DNA of 64,000 nt from CAUZIR01 sp034421295 (lineage in GTDB: Bacteria; Chloroflexota; Dehalococcoidia; Lucifugimonadales; UBA2962): positions 1 through 64,000 of the forward strand of contig DAOUKM010000010.1 of NCBI GenBank assembly GCA_034421295.1. Reading direction: 5' to 3'. Numbering within the stretch: the first letter of the stretch is position 1; every line of letters begins with the position of its first letter. Both the position numbers and the translations under genes were made by a program. Below are positions 42,658 to 51,075 of the stretch, piece after piece. Below the pieces are notes generated by a model. It was given only the letters and a program-made list of their open reading frames with translations. It had not been told where the DNA came from and made no database searches.

Positions 42658-45600
42658 ATGACAGAAGATCAGGAATTGATAGAGCATCTATTAGGTCGTC
42701 AAGAGTCCGATGATCTGGACTACAAGTCGGGCCAGTATAACTTTGCCAGCAATCGTGGCAAATCGAAATTCATAAAAGACATAGTGGCGATGGCTAATAC
42801 TCCCAGAAGTGGTCCAGCGTACATACTCATCGGCGTTCAGGAGCAGTCTGGTAAGGCGAGGAGAATTTCTGGGGTGACTGATCACCCTGACGAAGCGATG
42901 CTGGGAAGCATCGTTTCCGGAAAGGTCGAACCCATTCCTAGATTCACGTACCGTCAAATGGTTTATGCGGACGTAGAGTTGGGCCTCGTCGAAATTCTCT
43001 GCGAGCAGCCTGTCCCGATTATGCCTCGCAACGACTATGGCGTTCTGCGACGAGGATGCGTGTACATACGAAGAAATACGCAGAACACCGAGGCTGACAA
43101 GACTGACCTTGCTCGTATCAACGAATGGAATCAATCTCAAAAGGAGTCTCCCTCCGATTCTGGTACGCAGAACGGGTCCTGGGAGCAACTCTATCGCGCC
43201 TGCGACGGCTTCGACCCGCGGAGGGTCTACATCGCAGTCCTTGACAGGGAGCCAAATGCCGACGAGCGCGATTGGACCGCAATGGCAGGGGTCCACTGGA
43301 ACATCATCGTGGACTATGACGCCAGTACGGACACAGATGGCAACCACGAGGCAGCAAGGGCAGCGTTTATCGAACGCCACGCCCTTAAGCTCTTCGCCCT
43401 AGACGATTCCGTGGTGATGACGCGGCGATCCACCGTGTGGGTGGCTGCGGCCGGCTTAAACTCGCGTCCGACTACTAATCCATCACGTAATTGGCGTGAT
43501 TGGAACCAGTCCAAAGTCCCGAAGTTAGAACGAACCATGGTGGATCTAGCTACCATCACGGAGCCTTCACCTGTCACTCTTATCGTGTTCGGAGGTGAGA
43601 CAGATTATGTTTCGACCACCTGTGAAATTGTGGACAGGGCATTCGCTCACAGAGTGGACTATGTGTTTGCCGGTCGAAATACCGATCAATATCAGCATCT
43701 TATAGAACGATTTGCTGCAACCGCCGTCTCAATAACACTACCGGATGTTTGCCAGGGCCTACGGGAACTCCAACCAGACTCTGGACCAATTAAGGAAATG
43801 TTGTTTCCTAAGTTCAAGGGCGGGACCGCGGCTCTGGCTCCAGACAGGGCCCGATGGATGGAAGAGCAGCTCGAACTCGTTCACTGGGATGTCGGCCTGA
43901 GTACCGATGAACAAACTGATGGCGACTCATACCTCAAGGGCGCCACCGTTAGCTGGCATGACCTCAACGTTGGAGCCGTTGATGCTGACCGGGACGTTAC
44001 GGCCGAGCTGGAACAGCGGATTCGCAAGGCGATCGAGGCTAGGGCGACTCGCCGTATGAACCTCTGGCACTTGCCTGGCGCAGGCGGCACTACCGTTGCC
44101 CGCCGCATCAGCTGGAACATGCACCGTACCTTCCCAACTGTCATCGCGCGAGAAATTCACCCCCAACAAACGACAGAGCGTCTGCGGCACCTGTTCGGTG
44201 AGACTCGCCTACCCATCCTGGTCGTTATCGACTTGCCCAGTGTTACCAAGGAAGACGTCGACCGTTTGTACGACGAGCTTAGACGCTCGCATACTCACGC
44301 TGTGTTGTTCAGCATCGAGCGTCGTTTCGACTCTGTAGTGGGCCCAGGCACGCACTACCTCGATGCCATGTTGACGACCAGAGAGGCATTCGGTCTATCG
44401 GGCATTCTGTCTGCACGTGTCCCGGAGCGTCGAGCTGCGCTCGAGGCGCTCATAGACGAACCGGACCGTCGAAAGAGGAGCCCCTTTTACTTCGGACTTA
44501 CTGCATATGACCGAGACTTTCAGGGGCTCGAATCTTACGTCGAAGCACGCTTGTCGCAGGCTTCCATGCCCGTGAGGAGGACAGTCCTCTTCATTGCCTT
44601 CGCATACTACTATGGGCAAATTTCCCTACCTCTGCAGGCCTTTGGTCCTATACTCGGAGTCCCTCCAGCAAGACTCATCACAATGTCCAAGGTCATTCCC
44701 GACTACGTGCGTGAGTTGTTGATCGAAGCCGACGACGCAATCAGACCTGCCCACCACTTGATAGCGGAAGAGATTCTTCATCATGAGTTGGGTAAATCAA
44801 GCAAGGACTGGCGCAACTGGCGCGTCGGATTGGCCGACCTCTCAACCGAGTTCATCGACATCTTGGCGGAGTTGCCTCACCGAAGCAGTGGAACGATGAG
44901 TGAGGTACTTCGTTCCGTGCTAATCGAGCGAAATTCGACAGGATCATCGTCGGGCCTGTGGGGCACCGAATTCTCTGCCTTGCTCGAGGATGTCCCTAGC
45001 GTTGATGGACGCAGGCGAGTATTAGAGCACCTTACGGAGAGCTTTCCGGAAGAGCCCCACTTCTGGGCACATCTGGGACGTTTCTACTCTCGCGTGGATA
45101 GAGATCACAAAAGGGCACATAGCGCTCACGAGACGGCACTGAAGTTACTACCGCATGACCCATTGCTACACCATATGACGGGTATGGGATGGCGTGCCGA
45201 ACTCTATGGCATGCTCGATTCAGTTGGCAGCGATTTCGGAGGGGAGCTAGAGGCCAGGATGTTGGAACTAGCTAGCCATGCGTCCAGGGAGTTTGAATGT
45301 TCACGGTCCCTGGATAGGCGAAGCGAGTACAGCTACATCTCACAAGTACAGATGATCCTACGAGTTGTTGGAACCGCCAGCAGTGCCAGGGGCAATCGGC
45401 ATGAGGTAATGCGGTTCCTCACGCTGCCAGGTAATGACCACTATCGCGAGTTGGTGGACCAAGCGCAGAATCTGCTTTCAGACCTTGCACTAATGAAGGG
45501 GAGCGAAGTACCTAGTCAACTCCAGGTCAGGGTTCAGGCGGACTTGGAGGAGCTACACGGAGATCACTCCGAAGCGATCCAGCGTCTGACCAACGTCCTA

Positions 45601-46311
45601 GATCGACGGGAGTCCTATCTCCCGCCCATAAGGCGGGCCATCATTCGAGCATACGCCGCTAGGCGTGAAGACGACTGGAATCGGTTGACCGATCGAGAAC
45701 TGGCTAGGGTGGTAGAACTGGCCAAGGACAATATCTTGGAAGAGCCAGCATCGGACCACAACCTTAGACTCTGGCTACGGTCTGTAAGGACCGAGAACGC
45801 TCTCAGTGTGGACAGTGTTGCTGAGCACCTCTCCTACAAGCGACTACAGAACCCAAGCCTCGACACCACGTACTACCTCTACATCATGAAGTTCCTGCAG
45901 CTTGAATCTGGAGATCTGGCAGTCGGTCGCGAGGTGTCGGAACTGATTGAGGAGTGTAGCCGACTCGCCCAGGACTTATCGAGAACCACGACTTCGTTTG
46001 AGTGGTGGGGGAAGGACACAGGTCTCGCTGCCCTAGTGCACTATTCGACCTTGGGACGGTGGGACGAAAACAAGCGGTTCTGGGCCAACACCGATCATCT
46101 CTGGGAAACCAGAGGTCGCATAGCTCAGATACGTCATCAGGGCAGTGGGGAGATAGAGCTACCCTCTGGCCTTCGCGCCTTCTTCGTCCCCTCCAGCGGA
46201 GCCGCGCCGGGTGGATACATCGCGGGCCAAGATATAGGCAGGGAGGTCGAGTTCTATTTGGGGTTTAGTTACGACGGTCTGCGAGCCTGGTCCGTCCGCG
46301 ACCCAATGTGA
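42658..46311 (+). CDS. SAMD9-like protein: AlbA_2, P-loop STAND-like NTPase, helical repeats, OB-like end
   Basis: 1217 residues. Residues 1-155 form a Schlafen AlbA_2 domain (LDYKSGQYNF; FIKDIVAMANT; YGVLRRGCVYIRRN). A middle alpha/beta region (about 175-400) is unassigned. A P-loop of the unusual form LPGAGGTTVARRIS lies near residue 472 and a Walker B-like VVIDLPS near 522, followed by STAND-like helices. Residues about 770-1110 look like TPR-type repeats. The C-terminus (about 1150-1217) begins RGRIAQIRHQGSGEI and ends VEFYLGFSYDGLRAW, resembling the OB fold that ends animal SAMD9/SAMD9L. GAGG in place of GxGK and the domain order are SAMD9-like. It is probably an infection-sensing, RNA- or DNA-targeting effector. 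The start has GAGG five bases upstream. Confidence 0.75.
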   Translation: MTEDQELIEHLLGRQESDDLDYKSGQYNFASNRGKSKFIKDIVAMANTPRSGPAYILIGVQEQSGKARRISGVTDHPDEAMLGSIVSGKVEPIPRFTYRQMVYADVELGLVEILCEQPVPIMPRNDYGVLRRGCVYIRRNTQNTEADKTDLARINEWNQSQKESPSDSGTQNGSWEQLYRACDGFDPRRVYIAVLDREPNADERDWTAMAGVHWNIIVDYDASTDTDGNHEAARAAFIERHALKLFALDDSVVMTRRSTVWVAAAGLNSRPTTNPSRNWRDWNQSKVPKLERTMVDLATITEPSPVTLIVFGGETDYVSTTCEIVDRAFAHRVDYVFAGRNTDQYQHLIERFAATAVSITLPDVCQGLRELQPDSGPIKEMLFPKFKGGTAALAPDRARWMEEQLELVHWDVGLSTDEQTDGDSYLKGATVSWHDLNVGAVDADRDVTAELEQRIRKAIEARATRRMNLWHLPGAGGTTVARRISWNMHRTFPTVIAREIHPQQTTERLRHLFGETRLPILVVIDLPSVTKEDVDRLYDELRRSHTHAVLFSIERRFDSVVGPGTHYLDAMLTTREAFGLSGILSARVPERRAALEALIDEPDRRKRSPFYFGLTAYDRDFQGLESYVEARLSQASMPVRRTVLFIAFAYYYGQISLPLQAFGPILGVPPARLITMSKVIPDYVRELLIEADDAIRPAHHLIAEEILHHELGKSSKDWRNWRVGLADLSTEFIDILAELPHRSSGTMSEVLRSVLIERNSTGSSSGLWGTEFSALLEDVPSVDGRRRVLEHLTESFPEEPHFWAHLGRFYSRVDRDHKRAHSAHETALKLLPHDPLLHHMTGMGWRAELYGMLDSVGSDFGGELEARMLELASHASREFECSRSLDRRSEYSYISQVQMILRVVGTASSARGNRHEVMRFLTLPGNDHYRELVDQAQNLLSDLALMKGSEVPSQLQVRVQADLEELHGDHSEAIQRLTNVLDRRESYLPPIRRAIIRAYAARREDDWNRLTDRELARVVELAKDNILEEPASDHNLRLWLRSVRTENALSVDSVAEHLSYKRLQNPSLDTTYYLYIMKFLQLESGDLAVGREVSELIEECSRLAQDLSRTTTSFEWWGKDTGLAALVHYSTLGRWDENKRFWANTDHLWETRGRIAQIRHQGSGEIELPSGLRAFFVPSSGAAPGGYIAGQDIGREVEFYLGFSYDGLRAWSVRDPM

Positions 46312-46456
46312 AGTTCTCCCGCTGAGACGCTATCGTCTGACTCCGACTTCCGCTACCCAGCGAACGGATCAGCATTGGGCGCGTCTCGGTGCAATCTCAA
46401 CTACAAGAAGCGAGTGTGCGTTGGACGCCGTGGATCTCTTCCACACCGAATAAGCG

Positions 46457-46712
46457 TTTGATGCATCGTTCATTTGGCAGCGATGGTCTAGCGGTGCTGC
46501 CTGCACCGCATGCGGCAAGCTAAGGGTAGCGAAGCGGACGACGGGATAGCCGATGCCGTTTCGATGCCGAAACTGCCTTTACGACTTCGACGTCAAGACA
46601 GAACCACCAAGTGCGGTTCCAATCTGTCATCGCGTAAGTGCGCCATTGTCTTACTCCCAACAAATTGACCAGCGTGAAAGGCCTGTCCTGCCTGAAGGTT
46701 CATGTAGAAACG
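46457..46712 (+). pseudogene. Remnant of an IS1595-type transposase gene
   Basis: In one frame the segment reads FIWQRWSSGAACTACGKL, RVAKRTTG, a stop, then MPFRCRNCLYDFDVKT. This fits the N-terminal zinc ribbon of IS1595-family transposases (RWPxGxxCPxCG ... MPYRCRxCRxxFSVKT). After a frameshift, LTSVKGLSCLKVH matches the following conserved LKGVSSMKLH segment. The catalytic DDE/DDN part is gone, cut off by the end of the integrase gene. The 145 bases before it show nothing recognised. Confidence 0.58.
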
Positions 46713-46720
46713 GTGGCGCG

Positions 46721-47863
46721 TCAGGCGACCTTTGCCAGATAGTCGGCCCACCCCTGCATCAACGCACGCCGCTCTTCCATCAAATCGCTCCGGAAATAGG
46801 CCCTCTCTACCATGCTCCCTGGCCGGTGGGCGAGGCATAGCTCCACCGCCGCCCATGACGCGCGGGTGCGTTCGGCGGCCCAATCCCGAAACGAACTCCG
46901 CGTCCCATGAACAGTGGTCTCCTCCCTCAATCCTATGCGACCCAACGCTCCCAACAAGGCATTCCGAGATAGCGGCTGGCCCGGTTTGTTCGAGCTCGGA
47001 AATATGAGGCCGGCGCCATCGTCCAGAATGCGCGCCTCATCCAGCACTGCGATAGCCGCGTCGGATAGTGGGATTCGGTGTTCGACACCGGCCTTCATAC
47101 GCTCCGCGGGTATGCGCCACTCAAGGGCGTCCATATCTATCTCTTCCCAACGAGCACCCCTGACCTCGGCCGACCGTGTGGTGGTCAGGCAGATCATCCG
47201 AAAGGCAAGGCGCAATGCCAACCCGACTCGCTCGCCGGATGCGTCCATAGAACGCAGGATGTCCGGCAGTTTGCGGTAGTCGGCGGCCCGGTGGTGCCGG
47301 ACCTTGTAACCCTTGGAAGGGAGCGCTCCATCGATAGCCTCCCCGGCCGGGTTACCGTCACAGTGGCCGTGGGCCATGGCCCATTTGAATACCTGCCTTA
47401 TGCCGACCCGAAGGGCCGCTGCCGCCCTGGGCTTGGTGTTCCATATCGGCGTGAGCGCCCCCAGCACATTCGCCCGCGTCACCTTGTCCACTGGCAAGTC
47501 ACCGAAGACAGGGAAAGCGTACTTCTCCTGGCGCGCGAACCAAGACTTGGCATGGCTCGCCGACCACCTGCCCGCATTTACTTCACGGTAGGCAGTGGCA
47601 GCCTGGGCATAGGCGGGAACCCGCACCCTTGGGACCTCGCCTCTGGCGATTTGATGCCTGCGCTCGACGGCCTTGCGACGAGCCTCCTTGAGGGACACGT
47701 CCGGGTATCCACCCAACCCAACCTCGCGACGCTTGCCGTGTATCATGGCCCGCAGCACCCACGACTTGGCCCTGTTCTTGCTGATGTACAGATACAGATT
47801 TCCGCCGTCACCATACTTCCCCGGAGCAGCCAAGCTACGGACTTTCGCTGCAGTCAGACTCAT
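46721..47863 (-). CDS. P4-type tyrosine integrase
   Basis: 380 residues. The N-terminal DUF4102-like arm-binding domain (LTAAKVRSLAAPGKYGDGGNLYLYISKN, then LGGYPDVSLKEAR) is followed by the core-binding and catalytic domains. Catalytic residues are visible as R in TTTRSAEVRG, H-x-x-R in HGTRSSFRDW, His in LAHRP and Tyr in ERAYFR. It catalyses integration and excision of the island. The start is the second of two adjacent ATGs, with AAGGGA five bases upstream. It points away from the right attachment site about 170 bases behind it. Confidence 0.95.
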   Translation of the reverse strand: MSLTAAKVRSLAAPGKYGDGGNLYLYISKNRAKSWVLRAMIHGKRREVGLGGYPDVSLKEARRKAVERRHQIARGEVPRVRVPAYAQAATAYREVNAGRWSASHAKSWFARQEKYAFPVFGDLPVDKVTRANVLGALTPIWNTKPRAAAALRVGIRQVFKWAMAHGHCDGNPAGEAIDGALPSKGYKVRHHRAADYRKLPDILRSMDASGERVGLALRLAFRMICLTTTRSAEVRGARWEEIDMDALEWRIPAERMKAGVEHRIPLSDAAIAVLDEARILDDGAGLIFPSSNKPGQPLSRNALLGALGRIGLREETTVHGTRSSFRDWAAERTRASWAAVELCLAHRPGSMVERAYFRSDLMEERRALMQGWADYLAKVA

Positions 47864-47994
47864 CATGTCCCTTCTCTCGTTTCCGCCATCGTTTCCCCAG
47901 AATATGGTGGAAACTGCGTCTCCGGTGTTGACCACCCAGACGTAGTCTACGAAACTTGCTAGCAAGCTGCATGGCTGTATACAGGTGCTTATAG

Positions 47995-48014
47995 GTTACA
48001 GAATGTTACAGAAT
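47995..48014 (+). repeat. Tandem 10-bp repeat beside the right attachment site
   Basis: GTTACAGAAT occurs twice head to tail, exactly one helical turn apart, 18 bases from the right 20-bp att repeat and behind the integrase gene. Such iterated sites are typical arm-type integrase or excisionase binding sites. A 12-bp palindrome (CTTGCTAGCAAG, 47955-47966) lies 30 bases away. Confidence 0.6.
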
Positions 48015-48022
48015 ATGATTAG

Positions 48023-48979
48023 ATGCGTACTGTGAGTGCATTCGTCATAGGCATGCATGCCGGCCCACAGAACACCTCGTACGAGGAGCTAAGCAGGCTG
48101 TGGAAGACTGCCGACTCCAAGGGGTTCGGCTGGGTGTCGATCTGGGACCACTTCTACGACGACCCCTCGCCGCACCGGATGGGCACTAATTTCGAGGCGG
48201 TCGCTGCCCTGGGCGCCCTAGCGTCGGAAACGAGCAACGTGCGAATAGGCGCGCTTGCCATGTGCGTCGGCTATCGTCACCCGGCCGTGCTGGCCAACGC
48301 AGCCGCGACGATTGACCACATCGCCGGGGGGCGTTTTGAGCTGGGCCTCGGTGCCGGCTGGCTGGAGGACGAGTACCGGGACTATGGAATCCCCTTTCCT
48401 CCCATAGGCATCCGGATGGACATGCTGGAGGAGGCGCTGCACATAGTCCGCGGCATGCTCTCAAGCAGCAAGACGACCTACAAGGGGTGGCACTTTTCGG
48501 TCACCGATGCGATATGCGAGCCGAAGCCCGTCAGGGGACACCTGCCGATCTGGGTATGCGGCGGCGGCGAAAGGCGTACTCTCCACATGGCTGCGAGGCA
48601 CGGAGACGGGTGGAATGTGCCCTACATATCCCCGCAGGAGTACGAGCGCAAGGTAGACGTCCTGGAGCGTTGGTGCGATGCGGAGGACCGTGACCCGGCC
48701 CTCATAACCCGCACCGTGAACGTTGGTTTCTACATGGGGACCACGGCGTCGGACGCCGAGAGAAAGAGGGCGAACTTTGACGTCGCCTACGCCGACAGGG
48801 CGGCCACCCAGGGGCCCGGCATGCTGTTCGGAACGACGGGCCAGGTGGTCGAACGCATCGGCGAATACGTTGACGCCGGGGCGCAGGGCCTTAACATTGC
48901 GCTGCGGTCACCGTTTGACTGGGAGGCCTTACAGGCCTTTTACGAAGAGGTGATCCCGCATTTCGCGGCCTCGGCCTGA
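48023..48979 (+). CDS. Luciferase-like monooxygenase (F420/FMN-dependent type)
   Basis: 318 residues with the (beta/alpha)8 luciferase-like fold: SIWDHFYDDP near residue 40, TSNVRIGALAMCVGYRHPAVLANAAATIDHIAGGRFELGLGAGW near 75-120, and PIWVCGGGERRTLHMAARHGDGWN near 170. The family oxidises substrates with reduced F420 or FMN; DHF and GAGW are typical of F420-type members. The original start was probably the GTG at 48032, within the att repeat. The island supplied a new upstream sequence with an ATG at 48023 but no clear ribosome-binding site. An MBL hydrolase gene follows after 36 bases. Confidence 0.87.
   Translation: MRTVSAFVIGMHAGPQNTSYEELSRLWKTADSKGFGWVSIWDHFYDDPSPHRMGTNFEAVAALGALASETSNVRIGALAMCVGYRHPAVLANAAATIDHIAGGRFELGLGAGWLEDEYRDYGIPFPPIGIRMDMLEEALHIVRGMLSSSKTTYKGWHFSVTDAICEPKPVRGHLPIWVCGGGERRTLHMAARHGDGWNVPYISPQEYERKVDVLERWCDAEDRDPALITRTVNVGFYMGTTASDAERKRANFDVAYADRAATQGPGMLFGTTGQVVERIGEYVDAGAQGLNIALRSPFDWEALQAFYEEVIPHFAASA
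48032..48051 (+). repeat. Right attachment-site repeat (attR)
   Basis: Twenty bases differing from the left copy only at a third codon position (C for T). It encodes the start of the monooxygenase (Val/Met-Ser-Ala-Phe-Val-Ile-Gly). Integration into the 5' coding end of an enzyme gene, rather than into a tRNA gene, is unusual for this integrase class. Confidence 0.78.
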
Positions 48980-49015
48980 CCTTCGGCGGGGCAGGAGACG
49001 ATAGGAGGCGATACG

Positions 49016-49906
49016 TTGGCTGGAGAGAGCATACGGGTAGGAGATCTTCAGATCATCGCCCTGTCGGACGCGACCAACCCCGTGGATCTTCCGGCATTTT
49101 TCCCCGACCACGGGCCGGAAGACTGGCAGGACTACCCGGAATACGTCGACGAAGAGGGCGTTTACCGCGAGGATGTCAACCTGGGTTCCTACCTGGTCGT
49201 GTCCGACAATTGCAGGCTACTTGTCGACACTGGAATCGGGCCGGTGCCGCTCGAGCCCTTCCCGGATCTTTCGGGAGACCTCGTGCCCACCATGCGCGAG
49301 CAGTCCGGATACGGCCCCGAGGACGTGGACCTTGTGTTCGCAACCCACCTTCACTTCGACCACATCGGCTGGCACGTCTCAAGGGACGAGGACGGGCTCA
49401 GGGCAACCTTTCCGAATGCCAAGTACGTGGTGCCCAGGGTAGATTGGGACACGATATTCGATCCCGAGCTTCCGAGGTCGGGCCCCCACGCGGACGATTA
49501 CTCCCCCGAGGCCGCGGACGTATTCCACCTGTCCAGGCCCATCGTCGAGGACATCCAGGCGGTGGCCGTGACCGAGGCCGTGCCGGGTGGCCACTCGATA
49601 ACCGATGAGGTCACGACCGTCGACACGCCCGGGCACACGCCCGGCCACCAGAGCGTGCTGATAAGTTCCAAGGGAGAGCGGGCCTTCATCGTGGGAGACG
49701 CAATCCACCTTCCGGTCCAGCTGGATGTGCCGGAAAGGGTGATGGCTGCCGACGTGCACCCTAAGCTTGGGGCGAAGACTCGGAGGGAGACGGCTGAATG
49801 GCTCGAAGAGCAGGGTCTGATGACGGTGGTCGGGCACTTTCCCCATCCCGGTTTCGGCCATGTCGTACGGGGGGAGGGAAAGAGGTACTGGAGCGTTTTG
49901 CGGTAA
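49016..49906 (+). CDS. Metallo-beta-lactamase-fold hydrolase
   Basis: 296 residues. The motif THLHFDHIGW gives the HxHxDH metal site, with further ligands in GGHS, GDAIH and a late His (VVGHFPHPGFGH). The type is that of lactonases and related hydrolases (AttM/YtnP group), with an N-terminal strand pair that includes LGSYLVVSDNCRLLVDTGIG. The start is TTG with GGAGG seven bases upstream. With the monooxygenase just upstream it may open a ring formed by oxidation; this is inference. Its stop overlaps the next start (TAATG). Confidence 0.9.
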   Translation: MAGESIRVGDLQIIALSDATNPVDLPAFFPDHGPEDWQDYPEYVDEEGVYREDVNLGSYLVVSDNCRLLVDTGIGPVPLEPFPDLSGDLVPTMREQSGYGPEDVDLVFATHLHFDHIGWHVSRDEDGLRATFPNAKYVVPRVDWDTIFDPELPRSGPHADDYSPEAADVFHLSRPIVEDIQAVAVTEAVPGGHSITDEVTTVDTPGHTPGHQSVLISSKGERAFIVGDAIHLPVQLDVPERVMAADVHPKLGAKTRRETAEWLEEQGLMTVVGHFPHPGFGHVVRGEGKRYWSVLR

Positions 49907-50517
49907 TGGGCAACACTGGCGTCCCTGCCGCGTACTTCCGTCCAGCAATCGCGCTCGTGGCCGCTGCAGCCGTGCTGATGGTCCTAGCGGCGGCCTGCGG
50001 CGGAACGGAACCTGAGGCCCAACCGACCCCGCAGGCGCCGGCCGAGGCCACCGCGGTGCCGACCGCGGTGCCGACGCCTACCAGGGTCATCGACAGGCCG
50101 TCGGTCAACGCGACCGTCGTCGCAGAGGAAAAGCTCACCGCCGGCAACTGCAATATCGCCCCTGAAACGGACTGCGAGGGTGCGGATTTCGAGGGCGCGG
50201 ACCTGTCTCCCCTAACCCCGGACAGAGGCACCGCAGGCCTCTACGAGGGCGCCGAACTCGCCGGAGCCAACCTAAAGAACGCCGACATGAGCGGGGTCAA
50301 CCTGTGGATGGCCGACCTCGAGGGTGCGGACCTGACCGGGGCGGACCTTACGGACGCCTACCTCAACAACGTCAACTTCAAGAACGCGATCCTCAGGGAC
50401 GTCAACCTGACCAACGCCAACCTGTCCTGGGCCCTGCTAAGGGACGCAGATCTCGAGGGTGCGACATTCTGCAACACCCTGATGCCCGACGGAGGAACCA
50501 AGAACGACGACTGCTAG
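49906..50517 (+). CDS. Pentapeptide-repeat lipoprotein
   Basis: 203 residues: lipoprotein signal (AAAVLMVLAAAC, Cys near residue 31), a Pro/Thr/Ala-rich linker, then pentapeptide repeats of the A(D/N)Lxx type (ADFEGADLS; GANLKNADMSGVNLWMADLEGADLTGADLTDAYL; VNLTNANLSWALL) that form a right-handed quadrilateral helix. Four cysteines (two in the NCNIAPETDC segment, two near the end) may form capping disulfides. The ATG overlaps the stop of the MBL gene. Exported pentapeptide proteins have no uniform function. Confidence 0.87.
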   Translation: MGNTGVPAAYFRPAIALVAAAAVLMVLAAACGGTEPEAQPTPQAPAEATAVPTAVPTPTRVIDRPSVNATVVAEEKLTAGNCNIAPETDCEGADFEGADLSPLTPDRGTAGLYEGAELAGANLKNADMSGVNLWMADLEGADLTGADLTDAYLNNVNFKNAILRDVNLTNANLSWALLRDADLEGATFCNTLMPDGGTKNDDC

Positions 50518-50545
50518 GCGGCGTTCCGGCTAGGGATCTGCGAAC

Positions 50546-51052
50546 CTATACGGGCACCTCGTTCGGTCCTATGGGCGGGCCGAGGATGGTGCGGTTGTAC
50601 TTTGCATCGAGGGCCCGCCACTCGTCCTCTGAGAGGGATCGCACCCGGCCCGGTGGCAGCCCGGGCCCCTCGGCTGGCACCCCTACCTCGAAGAACGCCT
50701 CCTCGAACCCCGGAGGCGAGATGATGATCAGCAGCCTGGCGGGCCGGTCACCAACTACCCGGTAGGTGTGGGGAACGTCTCGCGGCACGAAGACGAATGC
50801 TCCCTCGGTCGCCAGCAGGATCTGATCCCCGACGCGCAGGACCACCTCGCCCTCAAGGACGTAAAAGCCCTCCTCCTCATCGCCGTGGCTGTGTAACGGG
50901 GGCCCCTCCCCTGGCGGCTCGGTGAGCTCGGAGAGTGAGTAGGCGCCCAGCGTGGGCCCCGGCCCGGCCTTCACCGTAAACACCCCCTCGCCCAGCCAGG
51001 TCGACCGTCCCTGGCCGGGAAGCAAAACTATCTCGTTTGCACTTCGGGTCAC
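50546..51052 (-). CDS. Cupin-domain protein
   Basis: 168 residues with one cupin barrel. Motif 1 is PPLHSHGDEEEGFYVLEGEV (two His and Glu as metal ligands), motif 2 FVPRDVPHTYRVVGD (His). It binds a metal ion and acts as a dioxygenase, isomerase or binding protein; substrate unknown. The gene is the second of a leftward pair with the secreted protein (23-base gap) and converges on the pentapeptide lipoprotein gene. Confidence 0.9.
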   Translation of the reverse strand: MTRSANEIVLLPGQGRSTWLGEGVFTVKAGPGPTLGAYSLSELTEPPGEGPPLHSHGDEEEGFYVLEGEVVLRVGDQILLATEGAFVFVPRDVPHTYRVVGDRPARLLIIISPPGFEEAFFEVGVPAEGPGLPPGRVRSLSEDEWRALDAKYNRTILGPPIGPNEVPV

Positions 51053-51075
51053 TGACTCCTCCTGTGCGGACCGCG

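Larger units (their letters stand above)
22112..48051. mobile_element. Integrative genomic island (defence island) with tyrosine integrase
   Basis: The element is bounded by a 20-bp direct repeat (GTGAGTGCATTYGTCATAGG, one mismatch) at 22112-22131 and 48032-48051. A P4-type tyrosine integrase gene lies next to the right copy and an AlpA-like HTH gene near the left end. The content (restriction systems, helicase-nuclease, decayed genes, an IS remnant) differs from the flanks, and codon choice in the 36.7-46.3 kb part is visibly less G+C-rich. The left flank plus the right flank would restore a complete luciferase-like monooxygenase gene with a ribosome-binding site. No conjugation genes are seen, so it would need help to move between cells. 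Confidence 0.78.

Noticed and set aside
46491..46509. 7-bp hairpin (GCGGTGC/GCACCGC) at first taken as a tRNA fragment or terminator
   Set aside because: No tRNA arms follow and it coincides with the coding sequence of the IS1595-type transposase remnant.
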